From Glossina fuscipes (Eukaryota; Arthropoda; Insecta; Diptera; Glossinidae): a stretch of 64,000 nucleotides of DNA. The position numbers were made by a program, and so were the translations under genes. Below, piece by piece: positions 52,429 to 62,838 of the stretch. Within the stretch, counting starts at the first letter, position 1. Every line of letters begins with the position of its first letter. The notes beneath the pieces are model-generated. The model made no database searches and was not told where the DNA came from. It worked only from the letters and a program-made list of their open reading frames with translations. The stretch spans positions 42,616,908 to 42,680,907 of the forward strand of contig NW_023998414.1 of NCBI RefSeq assembly GCF_014805625.2, in the 5' to 3' direction.

Positions 52429-52466
52429 CCCCCGCGGGACCACCGTTAGGTATTACTTCGCGGGGG
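52429..52466 (-). other. GC-rich stem-loop in the element 3'UTR
   Basis: CCCCCGCG (52429-52436) and CGCGGGGG (52459-52466) are perfect 8-base inverted repeats with a 22-base loop. A direct repeat CGCGGGACC occurs at 52433-52441 and 52493-52501. In non-LTR elements, 3'UTR structure can be recognised by the reverse transcriptase; that role is inferred here. Confidence 0.6.
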
Positions 52467-52514
52467 CTGGTTGTCGCTAGCACGCTCCTGATCGCGGGAC
52501 CTCAGTGGAATGCA

Positions 52515-52981
52515 CTATCGGCTTCCACTCCCTCTGCTCTCCACCCGTTGTCTCTCCAATCGCCGCAACTTCACGAGAGTATTGCTGGCGAATGCGTCTA
52601 CGGCGTTCCAGGCTGCTGCACTGCCAACCATTGCGCTTGTTATCTCGTTAGGTGGCACTTGAGGCCGCCCATTCTCGAACCTGCTGCAGTAGAACATTAC
52701 GTGTTCTGCGTCCTCCACCATATCCTCGCATACCGGGCAGTTAGGCGAACTGTCGTGCCCGAATCTGTGTAGATATTTCCGGAAACAGCCATGGCCAGTC
52801 AGAAGCTGGGTTAAGTAATAGTTTACTTCTCCATGCCGTCTGTCAACCCAACGTCTTATGTTAGGGATAAGAACGAACGTCCACCTTCCTTTGGTCGTTC
52901 TTTGCCACCTCGATTGCCAAATCCTTAGCGAGACCATCCGTTCCTCGCCTCTTATAACTAGCGAGGAGAGATCGTTGCCGC
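52515..52981 (-). CDS. Partial ORF2 C-terminus of the R1-like element
   Basis: About 155 codons stay open from the truncation point to a stop at 52515-52517. The protein end binds element RNA/DNA during reverse transcription at the target. Visible motifs: WQSRW and KGRWTFVLIPNI, then HGEVNYYLTQLLTGHGCFRK, HRFGHDSSPNC and the zinc-binding CCHC C-x2-C-x8-H-x4-C (CPVC...H...C, about 52686-52739), all in the order typical of R1-clade ORF2 tails; a Leu/Arg-rich tail follows. The open frame extends upstream to a Met at 53064-53066, but those ~29 residues are flanking microsatellite and do not belong to the element, so no genuine start exists. No RT catalytic motif remains. It is a dead fragment, open only because it is young. 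Confidence 0.8.
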
Positions 52982-52991
52982 GTAATATATG
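52982..52991. repeat. Target-site duplication, right copy
   Basis: GTAATATATG at the 5'-truncated end of the insertion, running straight into the TATATA tract. Confidence 0.85.
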
Positions 52992-53060
52992 TATATATAT
53001 ATATGTGTTTGCGTGTGTGCGTGTGTGCGTGTATGTCTGTGTGTGTACACGCATACACGT
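52992..53060. repeat. (TA)n/(GT)n microsatellite at the insertion site
   Basis: TATATA units grade into GTGTGC/GTGTAT units. The R1-like element inserted at its edge. Confidence 0.93.
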
Positions 53061-53179
53061 GCTCAATTTTTTCTTTTTTTTTTTTTGAATATATGCGAAG
53101 CCCCCTTTTTTTATTGGTGCTGAATAAATTGCATAATAAACAATAAAAATAAAATAAAATAAAATTAGTTAAGCATTAC

Positions 53180-53197
53180 GGTGTGAAATTTCACACC
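53180..53197. promoter_or_regulatory. 18-bp palindrome of two everted T-box half-sites
   Basis: GGTGTGAAATTTCACACC is a perfect palindrome. Each half, TTTCACACC, matches the core of the known T-box half-site (TCACACCT / AGGTGTGA) at eight or more positions. The arrangement is everted relative to the classic Brachyury palindrome, where the CACC ends face inward. Binding in vivo is not shown. Confidence 0.35.
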
Positions 53198-53420
53198 AAA
53201 CAACGAGCAAACAGCAGTTCTTTGAAAAATTTTCACCAAAGCAAATCAATCAACATGTAAATAAATTAAAAACGAACAAAACATATAAACAGACAAACAT
53301 ACAGAAAGCAGAAAGTGATCAAAACCCACGATAACAAGATCATGTGTTCACGTTTGTTAAACACAAGAGAAGCACACGTAATACCGGATGTAGAAAACCG
53401 AAAACTACTTACTTGTTTAG

Positions 53421-53510
53421 GTATATATATATATATATATCTATCTATATATATCTATATATATATACATATATGTGTGTGTGTATGTGCGTGTATGTTT
53501 TTGTGTATGT
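53421..53510. repeat. (TA)n/(TATC)n/(GT)n compound microsatellite
   Basis: TA units, two CTAT interruptions, more TA, then GT/GTAT units. Explains the Ile-Tyr-rich frames on the plus strand. Confidence 0.94.
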
Positions 53511-55631
53511 ACATCTATTATGGCAAGCAATTGTCGACTGCGGTGGCAGGGCATGGTTTGGTCAGTCACTCAGCTAGTCAGTTAGTCACTCATTCATCCA
53601 TTGGTTTAAATAATGATCATAAAAAGTCAATCAACAAAGGTCTTCCGTTTCTTTTACGAACAAATAATCATCGAATGGAACCAATAGTAATAAAAATGTT
53701 ATTCTCTACAGGTTAAAGGAATTGACTGCTTTATCCATTGTACGTACATATATATATACATATGAATTCAATTGAATTCAATTCAATTAAATTAAATTTG
53801 CATTTTCAACAAACAACAAACTATATTAAGCCAAACCAGAAAGAAAAAAAAAAAATTAAGAGAAACAAAACAAAAATAGAGTGGAAAAAATAATAAATGA
53901 CTAAAAAAAAAAAATTTATTGTAATAAAATAATGATTGTCGGGGTATTTTATTTTTCGGGTTACGCTACATTGATTCTCACACACATTTTTCTCGCTATA
54001 TGTGTTCCTATCTAAACAACACAAAAAAAAAGAAAAAAAAAGAAAAGAAAAAGTGATCATAAATTTTATCAATTTTGAAATTGATAGGGAGCGAAAATAT
54101 TTTTATGTAAATTTGAAAATTTCATTTACAACCAATTAGTGCGTTCAATGCACCGGAAAGATCAGCGGACAAGATCGCGCCAACAATATTGAAACATTAA
54201 TGGTTTATGAAGCGAAGCTTTTTTCTCGAACAGGTGTAAATGAGTTGGCGTTTCTATTACGAGCAAAGCCACATAAAATTCCCCTAAATTCAAATAATTT
54301 GTGCTGAGCGCATTCCTACCAACGCGACCATTAAAGACATCTGAGTAAATTGTCTGTATATTCAAGGCAACAAGTAGCAACGTATAGAAAGAAAATTGTG
54401 GTAGAGAACGTGTGTACGCGTTCTTGTAAATCAATCAAGCGGTCAATACGATTTATGTAAGCGCACACATACACGTATGTACATCTACATATAATAGGAA
54501 AATACGAGTTCAATTAAGGAACCACTAATGCTGGTGGCAATTTTCCCTCTTCGGGATAAAAAACATAACTAAAAACATTACAAACTTGAGGGTGACTTTA
54601 ATATTAAAGTCTTCGTACTTATCAACGCACTGTAAGTGCATATCAATTTTGCTGTTGAGTTTGTAATGCCGCATTGTGAATTTCTGCATCAACGATTTCA
54701 GTTATTTTCATTAACAAGTAACCGAATAATAATAAGAAGCATCGATTTGAAAAAGCTATCAACTGAAAGCTAAGCAAATATTCTGCAAATATATATATAT
54801 ATATATATGTATGTATGCATGTATATTAAAATTTCAATTTATTTTTTTATATTATTCAGATAGACATTCAAAATGTACGGGATTAGATAAATATAAATAT
54901 CCTTCTCGGCTTCGCTTTTAGGGCAGCTTTTCATTACGCCCCTTTGACTATTGGGCCTCCACTTGCATATCAAAGTCATTAGTTAAGAAACACTATTATC
55001 TTGCGTATATATAAAAAAAATATGGAAAAGGCTTCTTCATAATAGATTCTTTATGCGCAGGGGCTTTCAATAAGAGGCGTGATTTTAAATCAATCGACCA
55101 ACAGTGCCATTGTTTTATATGCTGCTTGGGAAATACGCAGCAGCCTATTGAAAATAAACGTGGGCTTCATTCATAGCATCAAGTTCAGATCAAAAGAATT
55201 CAGTCATTGTTCAGTAAAGCAATTCGGCAGCATTTTTAGAGCAGTGTAACGCAACTGCAGCAGACACATTATTCAACGGTTTCTCTTGGCTTTTCTAACA
55301 TTCAGATGCTACTGCTGCTACTATGTAGCTGGGTGGATGAAAAATTGTCTCATCGTTCAGAGTGAGTTCATTTCGCCTTGTGTTTGTGTATATTCTCGTT
55401 GAAAGATGCTAAATACAGTTATAAAGTTATGGAGTGTATACAGAAAAAGCTTCTCTCAAAGACAAAACACAGGCATGGCAGACCATACCAAAAGTTTTCT
55501 AAAAACATGACTTAAATTTAGTCAGCAGACGGTGGACTGTTTCTTTGAAAAATTGATTTATATTTGAGCTCAAATATAAAGTAGAGGCGACAAATCTTAA
55601 TTTGGAGAATCCTATTTTCACAGTTGATTTA

Positions 55632-55667
55632 AAATCGAAATCGAAATCGAAATCGAGATCGAGATCG
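55632..55667. repeat. (AAATCG)4(AGATCG)2 hexanucleotide repeat
   Basis: Six tandem hexamers. In the plus frame they encode alternating Lys/Arg-Ser, inside a 71-codon frame (55602-55817) with no other recognisable feature. Confidence 0.95.
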
Positions 55668-56929
55668 AATGACAATCAAAAGGACCAGCAACACCGTGAA
55701 CTCGAGGAAAATGCCTCAACTATTAATTTTAAAGATGCATTTCTTCGACCTTTAAATGGCGATGCGTGCACCGTACAATTGATTTGTTGGCTTTCACTAT
55801 TTCTATGGCCCTGTTAGGATCGCCTTGCAAAGGTAATTTTCACCCTCAATCACAGCTTACGCTTCGTAAATTGCTCAATGTGCTTAATATGCTTGTAATA
55901 CCGCTCGACGGTTTCTTTTCGGAAAGTGAGACTTTTTGACCGTTTAGCACTGTTAACGGACTGTCTGATGTCAATAAAGCTCATCGAATATCTTTAAAAA
56001 GGTTACATCATTGATTTTCTTCGTGCTTGAATGTCGAAATGAATAAAATTTTAGTCCATTCAGAATAGGAGATGATGTGAAGAAAGAAAAAAAACAAAGT
56101 TGAATTAGTTTGATACAATGTTTATGGTTAAAGACTGGATTTGGTTTGTAGTTAGCTTGTAAGTAATGTGTTAGATCACTTTTGATTCATAATTTTTGTT
56201 CTTAATCCAATTTTGTTTCGTTGTTAAATATTTACTCTTGGCGTGTTGTTGAGTAATTTATGGTCAACACCGTATTGTGCAAAGAATGCGAGTAGTCTAA
56301 CCTTAAGCCCATCTGGTTATTCAAACTTTCGTTTATATTATTATAAGTTCGCAGTGGGTATTTGCCTATAGACAAACACACTGAAAAGTATAAAATTGCT
56401 TAGTTGGTGGCATGCATTTACGGCACACACGAGCTATTAACAAAATCTGCGAAATCGTTCAGTAGCGAATCTAACCAATCTACAGCCTTGAATTAACAAA
56501 AAAAAAAAAAAAAAAACAAAAAACAAAAAACAAAAAAATACCTAACTCTCTGGATTCGACAATTCCGAAAACATTAATAAAATATTAGCAGTATCTGTCA
56601 GCAGCCATAATTCATTGCAAGTATTCTATCCTGTGTTAAGATTTTCACGGTGAAAAGCAAACTCTTTCGCTTTTTTCAATCCTTTCATGTAATTCATTAT
56701 GGTGCGTATGCCGTTAATTCTTCTTTTAAATTGATAGATTAAAATGAAATGTATCTTTATCTCCCTCACTCTTTTTAATTGCTTTCTTTTGCTATCATAC
56801 AGCCAATGCATAAACTTTAAATATGTGGATAATGGTCGTAGCAAACGTAGACGGCCCGAAATGCGATAATTTGTCCCCTAGCTATGTAATAGCGGATGTC
56901 ACAGGATAAGTCCAAGTTAGTCATATCCT

Positions 56930-57165
56930 ATAGTGCTTTAACATTCACAGACGGAACGAGAGTTGTTCTACAAGCTACGAGCCTTGTTCATATACTCACG
57001 CTCGGAGCAGTTATTGTCGAAGATGATCAGTCGGTTATAAAACCTTAAATGCCGGCTGAAACACTATTAAAAAAGCCCGCGATACCATCGCCATTTGCGA
57101 AGATGAGATACAAATTGTCTACGTACCGAGCCATATTGGCTTCTTATTCTAGATAAATCAACAGC
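56930..57165 (+). pseudogene. Possible RNase H domain scrap
   Basis: A plus-strand reading of TFTDGTR (from about 56941) resembles the FTDGSK start of transposon RNase H domains, followed by a GAVIVEDD segment. About 50 codons later, in a shifted frame, IQIVYVPSHIGF (about 57108-57143) resembles the closing WVPSHVGI block. Stops and frameshifts are frequent. It lies before, not after, the RT remnant at 57.2 kb, the reverse of the order inside a single element, so it is either a separate fragment or a chance resemblance. Confidence 0.35.
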
Positions 57166-57199
57166 TTCCGCTCGATTCGATGCGGAAAAATAAACCTTA

Positions 57200-58010
57200 A
57201 AACTTCAAGGTCCTGTAGCCTACATTTTCAATCGTTTCCTTGAAAGAGGCACACTTACAGTTTTTTGGAGATGAAGCTCTGGTCTTCCGCTTTACAAAGT
57301 TGGTACGTCGAGACGCGCCGTTGAAAACTGTAGAGGCATTACCGAAGTTAGTGCGTTAACTAGGAAATTTGAGCTCATTTTAACGTCTTAACGGATTAGC
57401 CACGCTATCAAGTCAATTATTGCTCTTAGCTAACGCGAATTCTTAGAGATAGGCCAACCATAACCAAGTTTTTTAAACTCGTCTGCCATGTGGTTAAGAT
57501 CTATACAAATGGACGCCTTTTACATCGATATTAGTAAGACTTTCGACAAAATTAACCTCAAATTATTAACATGGGAACTATACCGCTTAAGCTTTTCATT
57601 CTATTTAGTTAATTGGTTTCACTAGAACGTTGAAAGCAGACCTCCGAAAGCGTTCGTCAATTCATTTCACTGTAACGAGATTCTAGTCACTTCACGAGTC
57701 CCTCAAGGCGAACACTTAACACACCCATTAATGCTCTGCCAGCGTCTCGTTAAACTATTCGCGGCCTTTAATTCGGGACACTGCTCAGTAACATTGTGCT
57801 GATCCAATTCTATGACATTAAATCAAAATATATGTAACAAGTTGTTATTTTCAAGAAGAAATTCTGGACAGTGTAGATGATTTCCTAGATAATCGAGTTT
57901 TGTTCGACGACAAACTTCGTGAATAAAACCAGATCAGTACTAGACTTTATTAAACACTGAGCGAGGGAATTCAATGGCACTTACTTATGTTACGAAACGA
58001 TTATAAACAA
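57200..58010 (+). pseudogene. Decayed Jockey/CR1-like reverse transcriptase
   Basis: The plus strand keeps RT motifs in the right order. KLQGPVAYIFNRFLERG...FW at 57200-57268 matches the PVAYIFNRSLExGxFPxxW block. An NCRGITEVSALTRKFELI reading near 57330-57385 matches NYRGIxxLSAxxKxFExI. Motif A is DAFYIDISKTFDKIN at 57512-57556, and VPQGEHLTHPLM near 57698-57733 is a mutated VPQGSHLGPLLF. The first, motif A and PQG blocks are all in one frame (57200, 57512 and 57701 differ by multiples of three), with stops between. The catalytic YADD is not intact: FYDIKS near 57808-57825, in another frame, is its best relic. LDNRVLFDDKLRE at about 57885-57920 resembles the thumb segment LGVxFDxKLxF. Its function was reverse transcription of element RNA; this copy is inactive. 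Confidence 0.7.
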
Positions 58011-58339
58011 GTTTCGTGCGTCACCTTAACGTTATCAGGCTAATGTAGCTGAAAAAATTATTCCGGCTTTTCGCGCATCAAAATGACATGCGGGACTCAC
58101 ATATCGATTTTTCACCGTACGAAAATAGATTTTACTGCTTATAACCTGACCTTCACTCAAGAAACGGAGGCATGTCTTAGGCATTACTCTCTTGGTTCAA
58201 TTGTTCAAATGGTATCATCGACTGACCAGTGTCGAACAAGCTTGACTATAACGTTCCCATACATATCTTTCTATAAAACTTAGCCAATGCAAAATCAACT
58301 GTGAACTTTTTAACCCACTTAGGGTTCTTTGTAAAAGCT
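58011..58339 (+). other. Probable continuation of the RT relic, unresolved
   Basis: The frame 58083-58283 contains TAYNLTFTQETEACLRHYSL, which could correspond to the C-terminal region of Jockey/CR1 ORF2, but the similarity is too weak to fix. The segment ends at a (TAA)n tract. Confidence 0.25.
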
Positions 58340-58373
58340 AATAACAATAATAATAATAATAATAATAATAATA
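58340..58373. repeat. (TAA)n trinucleotide repeat
   Basis: About nine perfect TAA units after an imperfect start. I-clade non-LTR elements end in TAA repeats, so it might be the tail of the RT relic upstream on the same strand; a plain microsatellite is as likely. Confidence 0.93.
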
Positions 58374-58617
58374 TGGAAAGTGATAACAAACAACTTTTGC
58401 AATTAAGGTATTTATCCTTGAAGATCGTTAAACAATTTATAATTAAGATATAAACCAAAAAAAAATTTTATTCGTTCTGCGTCATACGTTTCTATCTCAC
58501 TCGCTATCGTAAACTGATACATAAATTAAGTCAACTATTTCCTATTAATTACCAGTAAGTGTTAGTCTGTTTATCGAAGTTATTTTTACGTTTTCCTTTA
58601 ATTTATTATCCTGTCAA

Positions 58618-59475
58618 TTTTTTGTTTTTGCCCCTTCAAAAGATACGACGAAGGCCTGTAACAGTAGTATGCACGCTTCGTGCATAGTGAATTCCCTTGT
58701 TGGTTTCCACCCCTTCTTTTCTGCACCCACCCCGTTCTAAGCGTCGCAGTTGTCCGAACACTTTAATTAAATTACCGCCTACAGCACTTCAAACTTCCTT
58801 ACTTCCAATCATATTATTGACGCTATTGCCTCACTCGCTTCGGCGTTGTCCTCGCTCGGATCTTGTGCAGCGAAATCTTGCGTTATTGAGGATCCGCCTA
58901 TATATCAGCACAGCTCGAACACAACGGTGAGCTGTCGGGCCCGAATTTGCGCAGGTACTTTCGGGAGCATCGATGATCGGTTAAACGATCGGTTTGTGTG
59001 AGATAATAATTTATCTCCCCATGCGTTCTGCCCACGACAATCTGCCTTTCGCCGTTCGTTCCTAATGCGGTTGCTATATCCTCGTTGAAATAAAGCCGTT
59101 CTTCCTTTCTTATGGCTTTGAAAACCTGAGTGTTTGCCTGACGGCGTTCGCGGATTTGCGTGATCTCTTCTGCCAATATATCGATTGCCATGACGTCTGC
59201 TGCTGCTTCCTCCCAGACTGAGGCAGACTATATAGCTGCCAACTTACGATAAACCATTATAATACTGAATGCGTCCCCCATACTGGGCTTGCAAAGCTAA
59301 TGACCGAAGCCACTACCGTGGATGTATGATAAGCTTCATCTTTCCATACCAATTTTTGGAACCTTGGCATATTCCAATAAGGAACGAATAGTCCCACGTA
59401 TGATTAGATCCGACTACTTCGCTTTGCTGCTTTCCATGCCGTTTTTCGGGATGTTAAACCTTACAATAAGCGAAT
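58618..59475 (-). pseudogene. Older decayed R1-clade-like element copy
   Basis: The minus strand reads, from high to low coordinates, RGTIRSLLEYAKV (near 59370-59405), SASVWEEAAADVMAIDILAE (59170-59230), THGEINYYLTQ (near 59003-59035) and RKYLRKFGPDSSPLCSSC (near 58905-58960). Further on, QLRRLER (about 58738-58758) matches the tail of the insertion at 52.5 kb. HGE[IV]NYYLTQ, [CF]RKYL..FG.DSSP and LRRLER are shared with that copy, as are 3'UTR words around GTAGTATGCACGCTTCG (58662-58680). Frameshifts, an in-frame stop after SSCADI and a ~200-bp shorter 3'UTR mark it as older. A T-rich patch at 58617-58630 may be the remains of its poly(A) tail. No TSD was found. Confidence 0.65.
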
Positions 59476-60818
59476 GGACAGACATACTGAAGTAGGCTGC
59501 GCAATTTCTTCATCAAAAGAAAATGTATGCATTTTATGAAACCTTGGATGCGTATAACTGGGTGCTACGAACGAGACGGTAAATTTTCGATGGTAAATAT
59601 ATGTGCGTAAAGGTGAGACATTTTGATTAATCCGGAGAAAAGCAAAATTTAGTCAAAAAGATGTTGAGAAAATGAGATAGAAAAAATCAAACGTTTGAAG
59701 TTAATATACAATGAGTTTCTCACGAGGTAGATGTTTGTAGAGGCTGTCGGTGTATTACTAATCAGTTAATTTGCTGCATGCTGATGCGCGTATGTGTTTC
59801 TGTGTATGTGTGTGTGTATATGTACATGAGCAGTTTAAATAGTTCATCATTGACTTTTTCCTACCAAGCGGAACAAACCAATGTTATGATGTGTGAAACT
59901 TTGATTATTGTAGTGGTCGCGGCGTATAACTAACGATCAAATATGTTTTACGCAAGTTTTTTTTAACATATATTTTATCTATATAGATGTATATGTATGT
60001 AGGAATGTTAGTTCTTTTCTCTATGATGTGAAGTTTCTTGAAAAAAAATAAAGAATTTTTTTTTTTTAAACCTCAGTGGCAACAGTTTAAACATGAAAAC
60101 TGAATAATGATAGTATATCTGTATGTATATGTGTACGTGTGTGTGTGTGTGTGTATGTGTGTGAGCAGAAGATGGGAAATTATTAAATAAGTAAGTAAAT
60201 AAGTATACGGATGTATTGCTGCGGTTGGTAATAAACTGCCAGTGCACAGTATATGTGTGTTTGTGTGTTTTTGTATTTGTATTTGTATTTGTGTTTGCGC
60301 GCACATGTGAAATATATAAAAGGTTTGCTTAGTATTTGAAAACGTTTCTTGGTTTAACGCTTTGCTCTCTTTGGTGTCTGTCCGCGAATTTTGCTATTCT
60401 TACGGCAAAACCTTTAGCTCTGCTTGAATGATTGTTACCAACCAACCAAAGCGCATTTTTAGTTAATACCATTTTCTGTTGAAAAAGTTAGACCCCTTTT
60501 TTATACCATGCATTCGCATACAAATACACATCTATTCACCTGCATAGATATTATAGACGTATAGCACTCTTAGGATTTCCACACATAGGAATGGTTGTAA
60601 AAATTCAATTTGTGTTGCAATTATTTTTCTAAATATCGTTTATTCTTTTTTGTTGCCTGTTGTTGTATTTATTTATTTACTTTTTTTTTTCTTTTTTTTT
60701 TTTCGCCAGATTGCCATAAAAATAGAAAAGATTTGATATATTCTCTCACATACACAAACAGTCTCTCTTCAATGAAAATATATTCATTATTATTATTATT
60801 AATTATCATGATTATAGG

Positions 60819-60865
60819 TGTTGTTGTTGTTGTTGTTATTATTATTATTATTATTATTGTTGTTT
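60819..60865. repeat. (TTG)n-(ATT)n compound triplet repeat
   Basis: Six TTG units change to about eight ATT units and back to TTG; it encodes Val and Ile runs in the plus frame. Confidence 0.94.
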
Positions 60866-61917
60866 TTGGCTTGAATGATTGGTGTGAGGCAAGCGAACTA
60901 CAAAAACACATTTAGGATTTTTACTTCAATACACTAACCACGACGTTTTGTTGAATGTTGTTACAATGTCTATTGACTTCTTCTTCTTTTTCTTTTTCTT
61001 TTTCGTCTTTTCCTATATATACTGCTCCTTTTTTCTTCTTATTTTATTATTTTTTTTTTCTTTGATTCCTCTCTTCAAGTACAATGAGTACAACAAACAA
61101 ATGCATATATATAATTAACAAAATATCAGATATTCGTATACGATATGCGGAATTTATAATGAGCCTGTAATAAGTAATGAGAATAAATAATGAGAATTAA
61201 TAATGATCGCGATGATAATGACGAGAAGACGGTCGGTTAGAAGCTTCACTTTAACTATCGATAAATGCACTCGCTAGTACTATCTTAATATATACACATA
61301 CTTAATAATTTTTTTTTTCTTTTTTTTCTTTAATACACCTTAGGTGAAGAGTAAAGACAGAGAAACTCCTTCAATCGGGCAATTATTCTGTGCAATGTTA
61401 TCGCAAATATTTTTTTAGAAAGTTCTCGTACAGCAAAAGCGAATGTATTCATAAAAGAAGAAACCTAAGACCGTTCAACTCAATTGTATTATGAAAAATT
61501 ATTTGTCTTATATTTTGTTTATCATTTGTTTTTTTTAACTAAAAAAAAAAAATTTGTTTTTTTTTTTTTTTTCTAAATTATTAGGACCTAGTCTGTTTAA
61601 CGCCTGTTAAAAGTGTTTTGCTATATGGGCGAATGTAAGGTGTTAATTAATAAAAGAATTACACAACATACACACATATCTGATGAGTTCGTATCTGCAA
61701 AATGCTTTTCCTTTTGCTCTCTTTTTGTTTTTTTTTTTTGTTAAATATTTTTATTATGGATGGATGATTGTTTAAAAAGTAGATGAGAGATAAGTTCGGA
61801 AAAGTAACAATTAATGGGTTTTAATTAATTAAAAGCGTTAAATTTTAGAGATAAGTAAAAGAAGCTAAATCAAGGTAAAATCATTTCCATTTCAATTTAA
61901 GCTTGTTTATGTATACC

Positions 61918-61980
61918 GATGATGATGATGATGATGATGATAATGATAATGATAATGATGATGATGATCGTGATGGTGAT
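61918..61980. repeat. (GAT)n/(AATGAT)n repeat
   Basis: GAT triplets flank four TAATGA-type units, then GATGGTGATT. A similar GAT tract lies at 34018-34040. Confidence 0.95.
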
Positions 61981-62316
61981 TGTTAATCAGGCAAGCGTAA
62001 TTAAAAGTTACTCATTATGCTTCTTTTTATTGTATGCTCTGTCCAAACAATAGTCTTAAATGGTGAATTTTGCATAATAAAACAATTTATTACAAACTCA
62101 ACATGTTTTACATATAGTTTAAATAGAAATTTCGCGCAAACTTTGAATTCGAAAATAGCTTAGCAGACATTGTAAGAAAACCACTGAAGAAATCGCATTT
62201 TTAAAGACGCCCAGATCGCACTTTTTAATACCGAAGCGAGGGCGATGTTATTTATAACAAATAAATATACACACACACACACACACACGCAAATCCATAC
62301 TCCGCACTGAGCAAAC

Positions 62317-62342
62317 CAATCCAACCAACCAACCAACCAACC
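62317..62342. repeat. (CCAA)n tetranucleotide repeat
   Basis: About six CCAA units. The plus-strand copy of a GGTT repeat seen once more near 29460-29477. Confidence 0.94.
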
Positions 62343-62789
62343 ATACGTGAAGTCAAGTGCAAAAGACAAACACCGACCTGAGCTCAAGACACCTGCTTCT
62401 TAAATAAATGACACGCATATACACACATAAATACAAACATACATAAACGCATAGAGAGGGACACCTATGCTAGTGCATACAGTTCCATCACAAGCTTATG
62501 TGCCAAAAACTTTAAACTAAATTATAATAGCAGAGCAAAGCCTCTACTAACGTTTCAAACAATTCTTAAATACGAAACTCATGTGTGAACTCAGAAACCG
62601 ATTAGTTTGAAGTACAATTTCTTATGGCTTGCGCTTTTTTCTTCTTTTTTGTAAAAATGAAAACGCAAAGAAAAAACTTACCCAAAAAAAAAAACCCTAA
62701 AGTTAACCACCAACGTTAACATTTAATCGAACCTCATGTTCAGTAGAGCATGTCTCCTGTTATATATGTGTATGTGCTTATATACCTAC

Positions 62790-62790
62790 C

Positions 62791-62837
<47 letters not shown>
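62790..62837. repeat. (TA)n repeat with interruptions
   Basis: Alternating TA for about 48 bases with CATA and TTTA breaks. Confidence 0.93.

Positions 62838-62838
<1 letters not shown>

Larger units (their letters stand above)
52271..52981 (-). mobile_element. 5'-truncated R1-clade-like non-LTR retrotransposon insertion
   Basis: A complete insertion with both ends visible. The plus strand starts with 24 T (52271-52294), the poly(A) tail of a minus-strand element. Next come a ~220-bp GC-richer 3'UTR (52295-52514) and the ORF2 C-terminus (52515-52981), cut off at the 5' end where it meets a TA/GT microsatellite. The 10-mer GTAATATATG occurs immediately outside both ends (52261-52270 and 52982-52991): a perfect target-site duplication. 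Truncation, tail and TSD are the hallmarks of target-primed reverse transcription. The open, undamaged reading frame suggests a comparatively recent insertion. Assignment to the R1 clade rests on the protein motifs; LOA-type relatives are possible. Confidence 0.85.
52992..56929. other. Noncoding stretch between transposon copies
   Basis: No gene recognised. Frames at 53315-53716 and 53821-54072 are microsatellite or A-rich artefacts; 54162-54434 and 55602-55817 carry no recognisable domain. Holds TA/TATC repeats at 53421-53480, palindromes at 53180-53197 and 53763-53780, an AAATCG hexamer tract at 55632-55667 and poly(A) near 56500-56516. Confidence 0.62.

Noticed and set aside
52982..53066. 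Met start and His/Thr-rich N-terminus of the 183-codon minus frame
   Set aside because: This part lies outside the target-site duplication and is microsatellite; the real element sequence starts at 52981.
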